9,614 bases of DNA from Hydrogenothermaceae bacterium (lineage in GTDB: Bacteria > Aquificota > Aquificia > Aquificales > Hydrogenothermaceae): contig WFXI01000042.1 in the NCBI GenBank assembly GCA_015490675.1, positions 1-9,614 on the forward strand, given 5' to 3'. Of the stretch, positions 1-7,506 are shown in pieces (position 1 is the stretch's first letter; every line of letters starts with the position of its first letter). Position numbers and translations under genes: made by a program. The notes beneath the pieces were generated by a model that saw only the letters and a program-made list of their open reading frames with translations, did no database searches and was not told the origin of the DNA.

Positions 1-19
1 CATTTCCTCAAAATGTAAA

Positions 20-96
20 TGGTGGGCCCGGGAGGACTCGAACCTCCGACCGGACGGTTATGAGCCGTCTGCTCTAACCAACTGAGCTACGGGCCC
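20..96 (-). tRNA. tRNA with CAT anticodon, probably tRNA-Ile2 (lysidine type), otherwise elongator tRNA-Met
   Basis: The minus strand folds into a full cloverleaf. The 7-bp acceptor stem is perfect (GGGCCCG with CGGGCCC), the D arm contains AGCTCAGTTGGTTAGAGC, and the anticodon stem GACGG/CCGTC encloses the loop CTCATAA, giving anticodon CAT. The T arm carries GGTTCGAGTCC. The discriminator base is A (position 23) and CCA is encoded at 22-20. CAT can belong to elongator Met, initiator Met or Ile2, whose C34 is changed to lysidine by TilS. The A1-less acceptor with a G1-C72 pair rules against initiator. The body, especially GCAGACGGCTCATAACCGTC, resembles Firmicutes-type tRNA-Ile2 as I recall it, so I favour Ile2. 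A good promoter lies about 20 bases upstream. Confidence 0.95.
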
Positions 97-102
97 TAAA
101 AC

Positions 103-132
103 CTGCTAAATAAGGGTAAATTAATATATAAT
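103..132 (+). promoter_or_regulatory. Probable promoter of the hemC operon
   Basis: A perfect -10 hexamer TATAAT lies at 127-132. The -35 region around 103-109 (CTGCTAA) matches the consensus only weakly. The predicted start near 139 gives a leader of about 28 bases to the hemC TTG codon. No other promoter-like sequence is evident between the tRNA and hemC. The -10 overlaps that of the divergent tRNA promoter, so the two probably cannot be occupied by polymerase together. Confidence 0.6.
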
Positions 133-151
133 GATTAATTAAAATTGTCAA
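123..151 (-). promoter_or_regulatory. Sigma-70-type promoter of the tRNA gene
   Basis: On the minus strand there is a perfect -35 box TTGACA (151-146), a 17-base spacer and a -10 box TATATT (128-123). Transcription should start near 116, leaving about 20 bases before the mature tRNA 5' end at 96. The match is strong, as expected for a stable RNA gene. The -10 box shares bases 127-128 with the opposite-strand -10 box of hemC. Confidence 0.8.
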
Positions 152-166
152 CTTAAGGGGAGTTAA

Positions 167-1090
167 TTGAAAATAAGAATAGGAACTAGAAAAAGTAAGT
201 TAGCACTCTGGCAGGCTAATTTTGTTGCCAATAAACTTAAAGAGCATTTTCCAGATTTAGAAATAGAGCTTGTAAAAATTACAACAAAAGGAGATAAAAT
301 TTTAGATGTTCCTCTTGCTAAAGTTGGTGGAAAAGGTCTTTTTGTTAAAGAAATAGAAGAAGCAATGCTTAGAAATGAAATAGATATTGCTGTTCATTCC
401 TTAAAAGATGTTCCAACTTTTTTTCCTAAAGGTCTAGGTCTTATAGCTATCACAAAAAGAGAAGACCCTAGAGATGCCTTCGTGTCTGTTAAATACAATT
501 CTTTAGAAGAACTTCCAAAAGGTGCAATTGTTGGCACTTCTTCATTAAGAAGGAAAGTTCAGTTAAAACTTAAAAGACCTGACCTGCAAATAAAAGATTT
601 AAGGGGAAATGTAGATACTAGACTAAGGAAACTAGAAGAAGGACAATATGATGCAATTATTCTTGCTTATGCTGGTTTAAAAAGACTAGATCTTGCAAAG
701 AAAGCTAAACAAATATTTGATCCTTTAGAGTTTATTCCAGCAGTAGCTCAGGGCTTTTTAGGAATAGAAGCTAGATTAAATGATGAAAAAACAAAAGAAA
801 TAGTATCTGTTTTAAATGACGAGGAAAGCCTTATTAGAGCGACTGCAGAAAGGTCATTTTTAAAAACTTTAGAAGGTGGATGTCAGGTTCCTTTAGGAGC
901 ATATACAGAAATAAAAGATAAGAAATTACATATAACAGGTTTTGTTAGTGATTTAGAGGCGAAAAGGTTCTATAGGGAAACTTTAGAAGGAAGTATAGAT
1001 TACCCTGAAGAACTAGGTAAAAGTTTGGCAGAAAAACTTTTAAGTAAAGGTGCAAGAGAGGTTTTAGATGAAATTTATAAACAGGGATAA
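167..1090 (+). CDS. hemC: Porphobilinogen deaminase (hydroxymethylbilane synthase)
   Basis: This cytoplasmic enzyme joins four porphobilinogen molecules into hydroxymethylbilane for heme, siroheme and corrinoid synthesis. The 307-residue length is normal for the family. The N-terminus carries the motif GTRKSKLALWQA (residues 6-17). HSLKDVP (77-83) contains the catalytic aspartate D81, corresponding to E. coli D84. GTSSLRR (123-129) and LRGNVDTRLRKL (145-156) supply the arginines that bind acidic side chains. EGGCQVPLGA (236-245) carries C239, which anchors the dipyrromethane cofactor. The start is TTG at 167, behind the ribosome site AAGGGGAG (155-162). The N-terminal residues MKIRIGTRKS match the family's usual start, and no ATG is available. 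It is the first gene of an operon whose other members concern the cell envelope and DNA uptake, so its position probably reflects dense packing rather than shared function. Its 3' end overlaps the next gene by 23 bases. Confidence 0.97.
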   Translation: MKIRIGTRKSKLALWQANFVANKLKEHFPDLEIELVKITTKGDKILDVPLAKVGGKGLFVKEIEEAMLRNEIDIAVHSLKDVPTFFPKGLGLIAITKREDPRDAFVSVKYNSLEELPKGAIVGTSSLRRKVQLKLKRPDLQIKDLRGNVDTRLRKLEEGQYDAIILAYAGLKRLDLAKKAKQIFDPLEFIPAVAQGFLGIEARLNDEKTKEIVSVLNDEESLIRATAERSFLKTLEGGCQVPLGAYTEIKDKKLHITGFVSDLEAKRFYRETLEGSIDYPEELGKSLAEKLLSKGAREVLDEIYKQG

Positions 1091-2273
1091 AATTTTAAAA
1101 GTAGAGAATATACCTATAATTTTAACAATTTCCATTTTTGTTTCAATATCCCTATTCGAAGCATTTGTAATAATGTTTTTACTGTATGAACTATACCTCT
1201 TTTTTAAAAGAAATTTATCTATAAAAGGAATATTTTCTATACCTATATTTTTGTTAATGTTTGCTTCAATAACTTCTACTGCTTTATATGGCAAAATAAA
1301 AGATTTAACAGGAGCTTTAGAGCAAACTTTCTTTTTAATTATTTATTTCTTAAAGAATAAAATTCCAACAAGTTATGAACTTTTTAAAAAACTTAATATT
1401 GTAGTTGTTTCTATTGCTACAGTTGACGCTTTAGTCGTTTTCTTTAATTTATTTACAAAAGGGCAACCAAAACCTATTTGGGGAGGAATTTTTGAAATAG
1501 GAAATGCCTTTTCTTTAGCCAGTGCTTCAGCACTTGTAATGTTTTTTATTGAAAAGGATAAGAAACTAAAAATTTTATACATGCTTTTATTCTTGGTTTT
1601 TTCAGGGCTAATTTTCTTTTCTGCAAAGAGAAGTTCTCTTATAGGTTTTAGCTTCGTAATATTGGTCCTGCTGGTAAAACTTTTTAAATTTTCAAAAATC
1701 AGCAAAAGATGGCTTATAGTTTCTTTAACATCTATATTTATAGTATTTTCCATAGGAACTGTATATACATTTTATAAATTTCCTAAATATAAAACTGTAT
1801 TTAAAATAATAACTTTTGATGAAAATCTTACAGAGGAAGAAATAAATAGATTTTCTTCAAATAGATGGTATATCGGTAAGCAAGGGATACTTGCATTAAA
1901 AAAAGATATAGAAGAAAAAAACTTACTACCAATAATAATTGGACATGGATATAATTCTGGCTATTATCTAGACCCTCCTTCTCCTGTTGGAAGAACTTAT
2001 GAATCTATAATATTTATTTCAGAATTGATACATAAAGGCATTATAGGTCTATTTGCTATGCTTTTAATGATGTTTTTATACTTTAGATTTGTTTTTAAAA
2101 TTAAAATTCCAGAATTTAAGCATATTATAGCTTTACCTTTTCTGGCTTATCCTGCATATTTCTTAATGGCTAGTATATTTACAAATTTTTGGGATGCTTT
2201 TTTACCAATATGTTTCTTATTATTTGGGTTAGCTGAAAATTATTACAAAGGTTTATCGGAGGCACAAAAATAG
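1068..2273 (+). CDS. O-antigen ligase/polymerase-like membrane protein (Wzy_C superfamily)
   Basis: This 401-residue protein has about ten hydrophobic segments and one larger loop at roughly 232-310. That is the layout of O-antigen ligases (WaaL) and polymerases, which work on the outer face of the inner membrane. Two conserved arginines are visible: R188 in SAKRSSLIGF, at the family's T-x-S-R-x-x-x-x-G position, and R266 in the SNRWYIGKQGI segment before the loop motif GHGYNSG (292-298). The segment FISELIHKGIIGLF (316-329) matches the family's closing motif (E-x-G-I-I-G-L). The histidine that normally precedes it (HNxxL) is absent; YES (311-313) stands there, so ligase activity is uncertain. 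The ATG start has a fair ribosome site, AGAGAGG (1055-1061), and overlaps hemC by 23 bases in another frame. The MsbA-type exporter downstream supports a role in LPS or surface glycan assembly. I would not assign waaL without alignment. Confidence 0.7.
   Translation: MKFINRDKILKVENIPIILTISIFVSISLFEAFVIMFLLYELYLFFKRNLSIKGIFSIPIFLLMFASITSTALYGKIKDLTGALEQTFFLIIYFLKNKIPTSYELFKKLNIVVVSIATVDALVVFFNLFTKGQPKPIWGGIFEIGNAFSLASASALVMFFIEKDKKLKILYMLLFLVFSGLIFFSAKRSSLIGFSFVILVLLVKLFKFSKISKRWLIVSLTSIFIVFSIGTVYTFYKFPKYKTVFKIITFDENLTEEEINRFSSNRWYIGKQGILALKKDIEEKNLLPIIIGHGYNSGYYLDPPSPVGRTYESIIFISELIHKGIIGLFAMLLMMFLYFRFVFKIKIPEFKHIIALPFLAYPAYFLMASIFTNFWDAFLPICFLLFGLAENYYKGLSEAQK
2258..2262 (+). promoter_or_regulatory. 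Ribosome binding site that points to an ATA start for the ABC exporter
   Basis: GGAGG lies inside the last codons of the preceding gene and sits 7 bases before ATA at 2270-2272. It is the strongest Shine-Dalgarno sequence of this operon, and its spacing is ideal only for that codon. The frame from 2237 to 2392 holds no ATG, GTG or TTG. ATT at 2279 is only 2 bases from the next AGGAG, too close to use. Confidence 0.7.
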
Positions 2274-3973
2274 GAGAAATTAAATTTCTATATAGCAGGC
2301 TAAAAAAGTATTACATATTTATATTTTTAGCTCTTATTGGAAGCATTTTAGAAGGAGCTACATACTCAGGTTTAACTTTTATTTTAAAAGATATGATTGA
2401 TAAAGTTTTTATTGAAAAAGATATTAATAAACTAAAACTTATAATTTTCCTTCTAATTATTGTTGTTTTATTCAGGCAAATAGGACTATTTCTTAAAGGG
2501 TTTGCCTTTCCATATGCTTCTTTTAAACTTCTTTATGAACTTCGTGAAGATATGTTTAATAAGATTTTAAATGCTATGCCTTATGAAATACAAAAAAGGA
2601 ATTTAGGAGATATTATAAGCAAACTAACAAACGATTTAAACTCTCTTAAAGATAGTCTTTACAAATTAGGGGTAGATTTTTTATCTCAATTTTTTGTAGT
2701 TATTTTTATGGTAGGAGTTTTAATATATTTAGACTGGAAACTGTTTTTAGCAATAATTATTGCTTTTCCTATTTTTACTTTGAGCCTATCATTCTTTGGA
2801 AAAATTAGGCAAAAATATTCAAAAAGATTTCAAGAAAGTATGGCAGATTATACACAGTTTATTAGCCAGACTGTTCAAGGCTTTGAAATTTTAAAGCTAT
2901 TTAATATTTCTTTTTTAAAAGATAAGTTTAAAAATGTAAATAAAAAAGTTTTTAAAAACCAATCAAAATCTACTCTTTTTGATGTTGTTTATTTATCTTC
3001 TGTTGAAGTAATAGCTTACTCAATGGTTGCTTTTATTATTTTGTATGGTGGATATAGAATTATAAAGGGTGAAATTACAACAGGACAATTTTTTGCATTT
3101 TTAGGAGCTTTACTTTTATTAGTAAACAGTATCCAGTTTGTTTACAGAGGACTTCTTCATATAAAAATCGTTCAACCAGTTATAAGAAGAATTCAAGATA
3201 TACTAAATCTTCCACAAGAAGAAGATAAAGGAATAGAATTTACAGGACTAAAAGATAAAATAACTTATAAAAATGTAAATCTTGAAATAGATGGGAATAA
3301 AATCTTAAAGAATATAAATTTAACAATAAAAAATGGAGAAAAATTAGCTATAGTTGGTCTAACAGGCTCAGGAAAGTCTACACTTGTTAAATTACTCCCT
3401 GCATTGGTTAAGGGATATACAGGAGAAATTTTCATAGATAATCACGAGTTAAGGGAATATAAACTTTCATCTATCAGAAAACATATAGGAATGATTTCAC
3501 AAGAGGTATTTATTTTTAATGATACACTAAGAAATAATCTTTTAATAGCAAAACCAGATGCAACAGATGAAGAATTACTTTTAGCATTAAAAAAAGCGAA
3601 AGCAGATTTTATTGAAAAACTAGAAAACGGATTAGATACAGTCTTAGGAGAAAAAGGTTCAAGGCTTTCAGGGGGAGAAAAACAAAGAATTTCCATTGCA
3701 AGAATATTTTTAAAAAATCCAGAAATACTAATAATAGATGAAGGAACTTCTGCTTTAGATGTAGAAACAGAAGAATATATAATGGAAGAAATCAAAAACC
3801 ACTTTAAAGATAAGACAATCTTAATGATAACTCATAGACTTTCAATTATAGATATAGCAGATAAAATTGTAGTTATTGAAAATGGAAAAATAATAGAAGA
3901 AGGAAGTTTTGACAAACTAATAGAAAGGAAAGGCACATTTTATAGATTTTATACACTCTCTCAAAATGGATAA
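2270..3973 (+). CDS. msbA: MsbA-type ABC exporter (lipid A flippase family), probable ATA start
   Basis: A half-transporter with a fused membrane domain and ATPase, expected to act as a homodimer flipping lipid A-core or another lipid or drug across the inner membrane. From ATA at 2270 it has 567 residues, close to the roughly 580 of MsbA. Starting at the first ATG (2393) would give 526 and lose the segment 2270-2392, which encodes a normal elbow helix and first membrane helix (YYIFIFLALIGSILEGA) plus the family-typical run into IDKVF. With the ATA numbering, Walker A GLTGSGKST is at 363-371, Q-loop Q411, signature LSGGEKQR 466-473, Walker B ILIIDE 486-491, SALD 494-497 and switch histidine H522. 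All are intact. The alanine usual in DEATSALD is glycine here. The ATA overlaps the previous stop as ATAG, and the end overlaps comEC by 8 bases. The family is certain. The lipid A substrate is inferred from the envelope context. Confidence 0.88.
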   Translation: MGEIKFLYSRLKKYYIFIFLALIGSILEGATYSGLTFILKDMIDKVFIEKDINKLKLIIFLLIIVVLFRQIGLFLKGFAFPYASFKLLYELREDMFNKILNAMPYEIQKRNLGDIISKLTNDLNSLKDSLYKLGVDFLSQFFVVIFMVGVLIYLDWKLFLAIIIAFPIFTLSLSFFGKIRQKYSKRFQESMADYTQFISQTVQGFEILKLFNISFLKDKFKNVNKKVFKNQSKSTLFDVVYLSSVEVIAYSMVAFIILYGGYRIIKGEITTGQFFAFLGALLLLVNSIQFVYRGLLHIKIVQPVIRRIQDILNLPQEEDKGIEFTGLKDKITYKNVNLEIDGNKILKNINLTIKNGEKLAIVGLTGSGKSTLVKLLPALVKGYTGEIFIDNHELREYKLSSIRKHIGMISQEVFIFNDTLRNNLLIAKPDATDEELLLALKKAKADFIEKLENGLDTVLGEKGSRLSGGEKQRISIARIFLKNPEILIIDEGTSALDVETEEYIMEEIKNHFKDKTILMITHRLSIIDIADKIVVIENGKIIEEGSFDKLIERKGTFYRFYTLSQNG

Positions 3974-5378
3974 TATTTTTGTTTATCTATTTATTGCATT
4001 AGTTTCAGGAATTTTATTTAAAATTTTTGTATTCCCTACATCAATCTCTATAATAGTCGTTTTAATTTTTTTAGGATTTTCAATAGTTTTTAAAGAGTAT
4101 TTATCTTTGGCAAGTCTATTGTTAGCATCTTTTTTCATTGGAATGTATATAACTCCAAAACCCATAAATTTTAAGAATTTACCAAAAGAAAAACCAGTTT
4201 TTGTAGAATGTAAGGTTATATCTTTTCCTCAAAACTACTATGGAAAAAATAAGTTTGATTGTAAAGTTTTATATTCAGACTTAAAGACCTTGAAAAATCA
4301 TCAAATTACTATTATCTCAAACCTAAAACCAGATTTTTTAAGTAATATTTATGCATTTGGTAGGATAAAGGTTAAACACAATAAAATTTATCTAAAGGCA
4401 GATAGGCCATTTTTAAAAGAAGAAAAAAGTAAGTTTATGGAATTTGTAAATAATTTAAGGAATTATCTAGTAGAAACTTTCAAAAACAAAACTTTAAATA
4501 ATCAAAGCTTTGCAATAGGAAGTGCTTTAATTTTTGGAGATAGGTCTTACATAGATAAAGAAACTAAAAATGCATATTTACAGACAGGATTAATTCATTT
4601 TTTGGCAATAAGTGGTTTTCACATTGCAATTATATTCTCTGTAATTTTTCTTTTATTTTCTCCAATTTCCAGAAATTTAGCGTATTACTTTTCAATTTTA
4701 TTTCTTATAGTTTTTGTTTTTGTTTCAGGCTTTAAAATACCTGTTGTTAGGGCAACGATTGGTGGAATATTTTATGCAATTAGTAAATTAAGGGGATATA
4801 AAATCAATTTTTTAAATTTACTTTTTTTCATAGCTCTTATTTCTGTTTTGATTGAACCTTACACTATTTTCTCATTAAGTTTTCAACTATCATTTATGGC
4901 AGTTTTAGGAATATTTTTAGGCTGGCAAAAGCTAGACTTTAACTTAAAAAATAAATTTTTAGACTTTGTCGTCAAATCATATATAACTTCTATATTTGCT
5001 TCTTTGTTTATATTACCAATTTTACTTTTTAATTTTGGAAAGTTTTCTCTAATTTCTATTTTGTTTACTACACCACTGATTGCTGTTTTATATCCTTATG
5101 TATTTTTGGAAATTTTAAACCTAATAACAGCATTTAAAATAAATTTTTTAGTAAATTTAATGGACTATTTAGGCATCTTATTTGCAAAAATAGTCAAAAT
5201 TTTAAGCAGTTTTGGGCTAATCTTAACAAATTACTATATCTCCATTGAAGTTTTGATTATATATTACATAGTATTGTTTTTGGTCTATATATTGCCGTTA
5301 AGATTTTTTCATTTTGTTATTTTAAATTTATTGCTTTTTGTGTTTATATTGACTATCCCCCACTTGCAAAATGTTTAA
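3966..5378 (+). CDS. comEC: ComEC/Rec2-type DNA uptake channel, short form without a metallo-beta-lactamase domain
   Basis: ComEC forms the inner-membrane channel for single-stranded DNA during natural transformation. The 470-residue protein begins with two or three membrane helices (about 5-60). A soluble stretch at about 75-150 follows, corresponding to the N-terminal DUF4131/OB-like region. Then comes the competence domain: ALIFGDRSYID (187-197), the hallmark LAISGFHIAI (213-222) and GFKIPVVRATIGG (255-267), with several more helices to the end. Full-length ComEC proteins of about 750 residues carry a C-terminal metallo-beta-lactamase-like domain; here the frame stops after the last helix with no sign of it. 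No Shine-Dalgarno precedes the ATG, which lies inside the last codons of the exporter gene (ATGGATAA overlap), so translation is probably coupled. It is the last gene of the operon, and I see no convincing terminator behind it. Its 3' end overlaps the convergent gene by 26 bases. Confidence 0.9.
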   Translation: MDNIFVYLFIALVSGILFKIFVFPTSISIIVVLIFLGFSIVFKEYLSLASLLLASFFIGMYITPKPINFKNLPKEKPVFVECKVISFPQNYYGKNKFDCKVLYSDLKTLKNHQITIISNLKPDFLSNIYAFGRIKVKHNKIYLKADRPFLKEEKSKFMEFVNNLRNYLVETFKNKTLNNQSFAIGSALIFGDRSYIDKETKNAYLQTGLIHFLAISGFHIAIIFSVIFLLFSPISRNLAYYFSILFLIVFVFVSGFKIPVVRATIGGIFYAISKLRGYKINFLNLLFFIALISVLIEPYTIFSLSFQLSFMAVLGIFLGWQKLDFNLKNKFLDFVVKSYITSIFASLFILPILLFNFGKFSLISILFTTPLIAVLYPYVFLEILNLITAFKINFLVNLMDYLGILFAKIVKILSSFGLILTNYYISIEVLIIYYIVLFLVYILPLRFFHFVILNLLLFVFILTIPHLQNV

Positions 5379-5661
5379 TTAATAAATAAACGACAAAAAT
5401 TATGGATGCAATTCCTATAATATTTAAAATTACTCTAATAGCAATATTAATAACTTTCAACACTAAAACCAGTATCAACATTAGAATTATAAATATTACA
5501 ATATCTCCTGTATTTCCTTGCATATAAGGCTTTAAATCTGGTGGGAGTTTATCTGCAACTTCCTTTTTAATACTTTCTTTTTTTTCTTCTAGCTTTTTTA
5601 GATATTTGTCAGGATGATTAAAAAACTCATAAATTTCATTTGTATCCTTATTATCAGGCAT
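5353..5661 (-). CDS. Small membrane protein of unknown function
   Basis: I do not recognise this 102-residue protein. Residues 1-50 are charged and probably helical, rich in Lys and Glu (for example YLKKLEEKKESIKKEV, 20-35). Two closely spaced hydrophobic segments follow at about 53-71 and 73-97, ending in a short KHFASGG tail. A helical domain joined to a membrane hairpin is visible but not diagnostic. The gene is credible: it has a strong ribosome site (AAGGGGG, seven bases before ATG) inside the end of the MATE gene, and the 8-base overlap fits the pattern of this operon. It is the last gene of the minus-strand operon and runs 26 bases into the convergent comEC gene. Context only weakly suggests an accessory to the exporter or an envelope role. 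Confidence 0.7.
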   Translation of the reverse strand: MPDNKDTNEIYEFFNHPDKYLKKLEEKKESIKKEVADKLPPDLKPYMQGNTGDIVIFIILMLILVLVLKVINIAIRVILNIIGIASIIFVVYLLIKHFASGG

Positions 5662-6973
5662 ATTTTATCCCCCTTATCCACTTATCTTTAGCAAAAATAT
5701 ACCATATAAAAAAGCCTTTTATAAATGTCTCAAAAATCATTATCAAATAAACTAAAAATAAATCTTTAACTGTAATAGTAACTATAAATGCAGGAATTAA
5801 TCTGAAAATCCATAAACAAAGAGTATTTACCATCAAAGAAACTTTTGAAGCCCCTGCACCTCTCAAAGCACCAGATAGGACAAAATCAATAGCAAGTGGA
5901 AATTGTGAAACTGCAACAATCTTTAAATATAAAGAAGCTTCTTTTATCGTTTTTTCATCTTGAGTAAATAATTTTGCAAGCTCTTCAGGAAATAAAAATA
6001 TAAAAACACCTGCTATCTGCATAATAACTGCACTTATATAGGCAGTTTTCAGACCTAATTTTTTAGCTTTGAAAATATCTTTTTCTCCTATGCTTTGACC
6101 AACTAAAATCATCGCTGCAATCGCAAATCCAAATCCTGGCATAAAAGCTAATCCTTCTATACGAAGCCCTACTTGATAACCTGCAAGGGTGTAAACTCCA
6201 TATTGACTAATTATCCATACAAAAAACATAAAAGACCCATAAATTATTATTCTTTCTACACTGGAAGGAACTCCTATTTGGAAAGTTTTCTTTAGAATGT
6301 TTTTGTTAAAGATAGGTAAAATTCCAATAATTTGCCTTTTATAGATTAAAAACAGATAAATTAAAACCTCACTAATATAAGCTATAGTTGTAGCAATTCC
6401 TGCACCTAAAACCTCAAGGCGGGGAAAACCTAAATTTCCAAAAATTAGAACATAATCTAAAACTGTATTTATAATATTTCCTATTATTCCAATAATTAAT
6501 GGAGTTTTAGTATCTCCATATCCATTAGAAGTAGATGTAAAAACTGCACCTATAAACAAAAAAGGAACAGAAATACTTAGAATTTTTATATATTCAGAAG
6601 CTAAATTAATTGTCGTTTTATCATCTGTAAAAAGTGAAAAAAACAGATTAGAAAAGAAAAACAAAAATAAAGCAAAAGGGATAGAAAATATTAAAGAAGT
6701 TATAGTATTTGTAAAGGTTGTAACTTTGGCATTATTATTTCTCTTTGCTCCAATAAATTGAGCAACAACAGAATTAGTTCCAACACTAAAAATTGTTATA
6801 AATGCATATAAAAAACCAATAAGCTGCATAGATAGACCAACACCTGCTATAGCTTGAGGAGAAATCCTACCGATAAATAGCATATCTATTAAGATTTGAA
6901 GCATATCAAGAAAATTATTTAAAGCAGCAGGTAGGGCTATAGCAAAAATACGCCTAGTATCTTTATCTAGCAT
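5654..6973 (-). CDS. MATE-family (NorM/DinF-like) multidrug or metabolite exporter
   Basis: MATE proteins are cation-coupled exporters of the inner membrane, usually about 450 residues with 12 helices in two similar halves. This one has 439 residues and about 12 hydrophobic segments. The first half opens with FAIALPAALNNFLDMLQILIDMLFIGR (one motif spanning 10-36) and contains NSVVAQFIGAKR (67-78) and GAGIAT (190-195). The second half repeats the pattern with IGVPSSVER (233-241), PGFGFAIAAMILVGQSIGE (279-297) and SGALRGAGASK (367-377). The ATG overlaps the methyltransferase gene as ATGCTAG and has no good ribosome site, so coupling to the upstream gene is likely. Substrate cannot be read from the sequence. 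Since MATE belongs to the same superfamily as the lipid flippases MurJ and Wzx, and its operon begins with kdsC, an envelope substrate is possible, but drug or metabolite export is the default. Confidence 0.92.
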   Translation of the reverse strand: MLDKDTRRIFAIALPAALNNFLDMLQILIDMLFIGRISPQAIAGVGLSMQLIGFLYAFITIFSVGTNSVVAQFIGAKRNNNAKVTTFTNTITSLIFSIPFALFLFFFSNLFFSLFTDDKTTINLASEYIKILSISVPFLFIGAVFTSTSNGYGDTKTPLIIGIIGNIINTVLDYVLIFGNLGFPRLEVLGAGIATTIAYISEVLIYLFLIYKRQIIGILPIFNKNILKKTFQIGVPSSVERIIIYGSFMFFVWIISQYGVYTLAGYQVGLRIEGLAFMPGFGFAIAAMILVGQSIGEKDIFKAKKLGLKTAYISAVIMQIAGVFIFLFPEELAKLFTQDEKTIKEASLYLKIVAVSQFPLAIDFVLSGALRGAGASKVSLMVNTLCLWIFRLIPAFIVTITVKDLFLVYLIMIFETFIKGFFIWYIFAKDKWIRGIKYA

Positions 6974-7506
6974 ACTTTTCTAGCAACTAAATATGCTTTT
7001 TTTTCTTCTGTGGGTAGATTCTTTTCTTCATAGTAAATAATATGAAAATCTAGGAATAGTCTTAAAAGTTCATTAGGTCTCAGGTAATAAGATTTGTTTT
7101 TTCTCTTTTCTGAAAGTACAAAGGTTTCAAATATCACAATTCCATCTTTTTTCAAAGCTTCTTTTATTGAAGGAATTAAATTTCTATTTAAAAAGTTTAC
7201 ATTAACAACAAGCTCATACTTATTTTCTTCAAAAGAATATTCATCTAAATCTGCAACTATAGTATTTATACTTGAATTTTTATTTTTTAATTTTTCCAAT
7301 GCAATATCAGAAATATCTATAGCATCAACATCAAAACTTTTATCAGCTAAAAATAAAGAGTTTCTACCTGTTCCACATGCAATATCCAAAGCATTTCCTT
7401 TTTTTGCCAAATGATAAAAATCTACTAAAAGCTTAGAAGGTTCTTCATCAAAATGAGATATTTCCCTATATTTTTTATTCCATTTTTCTCTATCTCTATC
7501 TGCCAT
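6967..7506 (-). CDS. Class I SAM-dependent methyltransferase (TehB-like)
   Basis: A compact cytoplasmic methyltransferase of 179 residues. KWNKKYRE (8-15) is the opening typical of TehB-type and thiopurine-type small-molecule methyltransferases. Motif I, ALDIACGTGRNSLFLA (39-54), forms the SAM-binding loop. AIDIS (62-66) carries D64, expected to bind the SAM ribose. VADLDEY (84-90) and ELVVNVNFLN (98-107) correspond to motifs II-III and post-motif I, and GIVIFETF (122-129) to the following strand. The C-terminus ends in YLVARKVC, a normal final strand. The start has a good ribosome site (GAGAGG, 7 bases upstream) located inside the end of kdsC, an 11-base overlap. The substrate is unknown; tellurite resistance should not be assumed from TehB likeness. 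Family membership is secure. Confidence 0.88.
   Translation of the reverse strand: MADRDREKWNKKYREISHFDEEPSKLLVDFYHLAKKGNALDIACGTGRNSLFLADKSFDVDAIDISDIALEKLKNKNSSINTIVADLDEYSFEENKYELVVNVNFLNRNLIPSIKEALKKDGIVIFETFVLSEKRKNKSYYLRPNELLRLFLDFHIIYYEEKNLPTEEKKAYLVARKVC

Noticed and set aside
120..139. ATTAAT repeats flanking the interlocked -10 boxes as a possible operator.
   Set aside because: ATTAAT is self-complementary and very common in such AT-rich DNA. The pairing gives no specific evidence of a binding site.
5371..5390. GTTTA...TAAAC inverted repeat after comEC as a possible terminator.
   Set aside because: The stem is only five AT-rich pairs with no T run on either strand, too weak to call.
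7094..7414. 106-codon plus-strand open frame opposite the methyltransferase.
   Set aside because: It is a shadow of a well-supported gene on the other strand, with no ribosome site or recognisable domain. The same holds for the other open frames opposite hemC, the ligase-like gene, the exporter and comEC.
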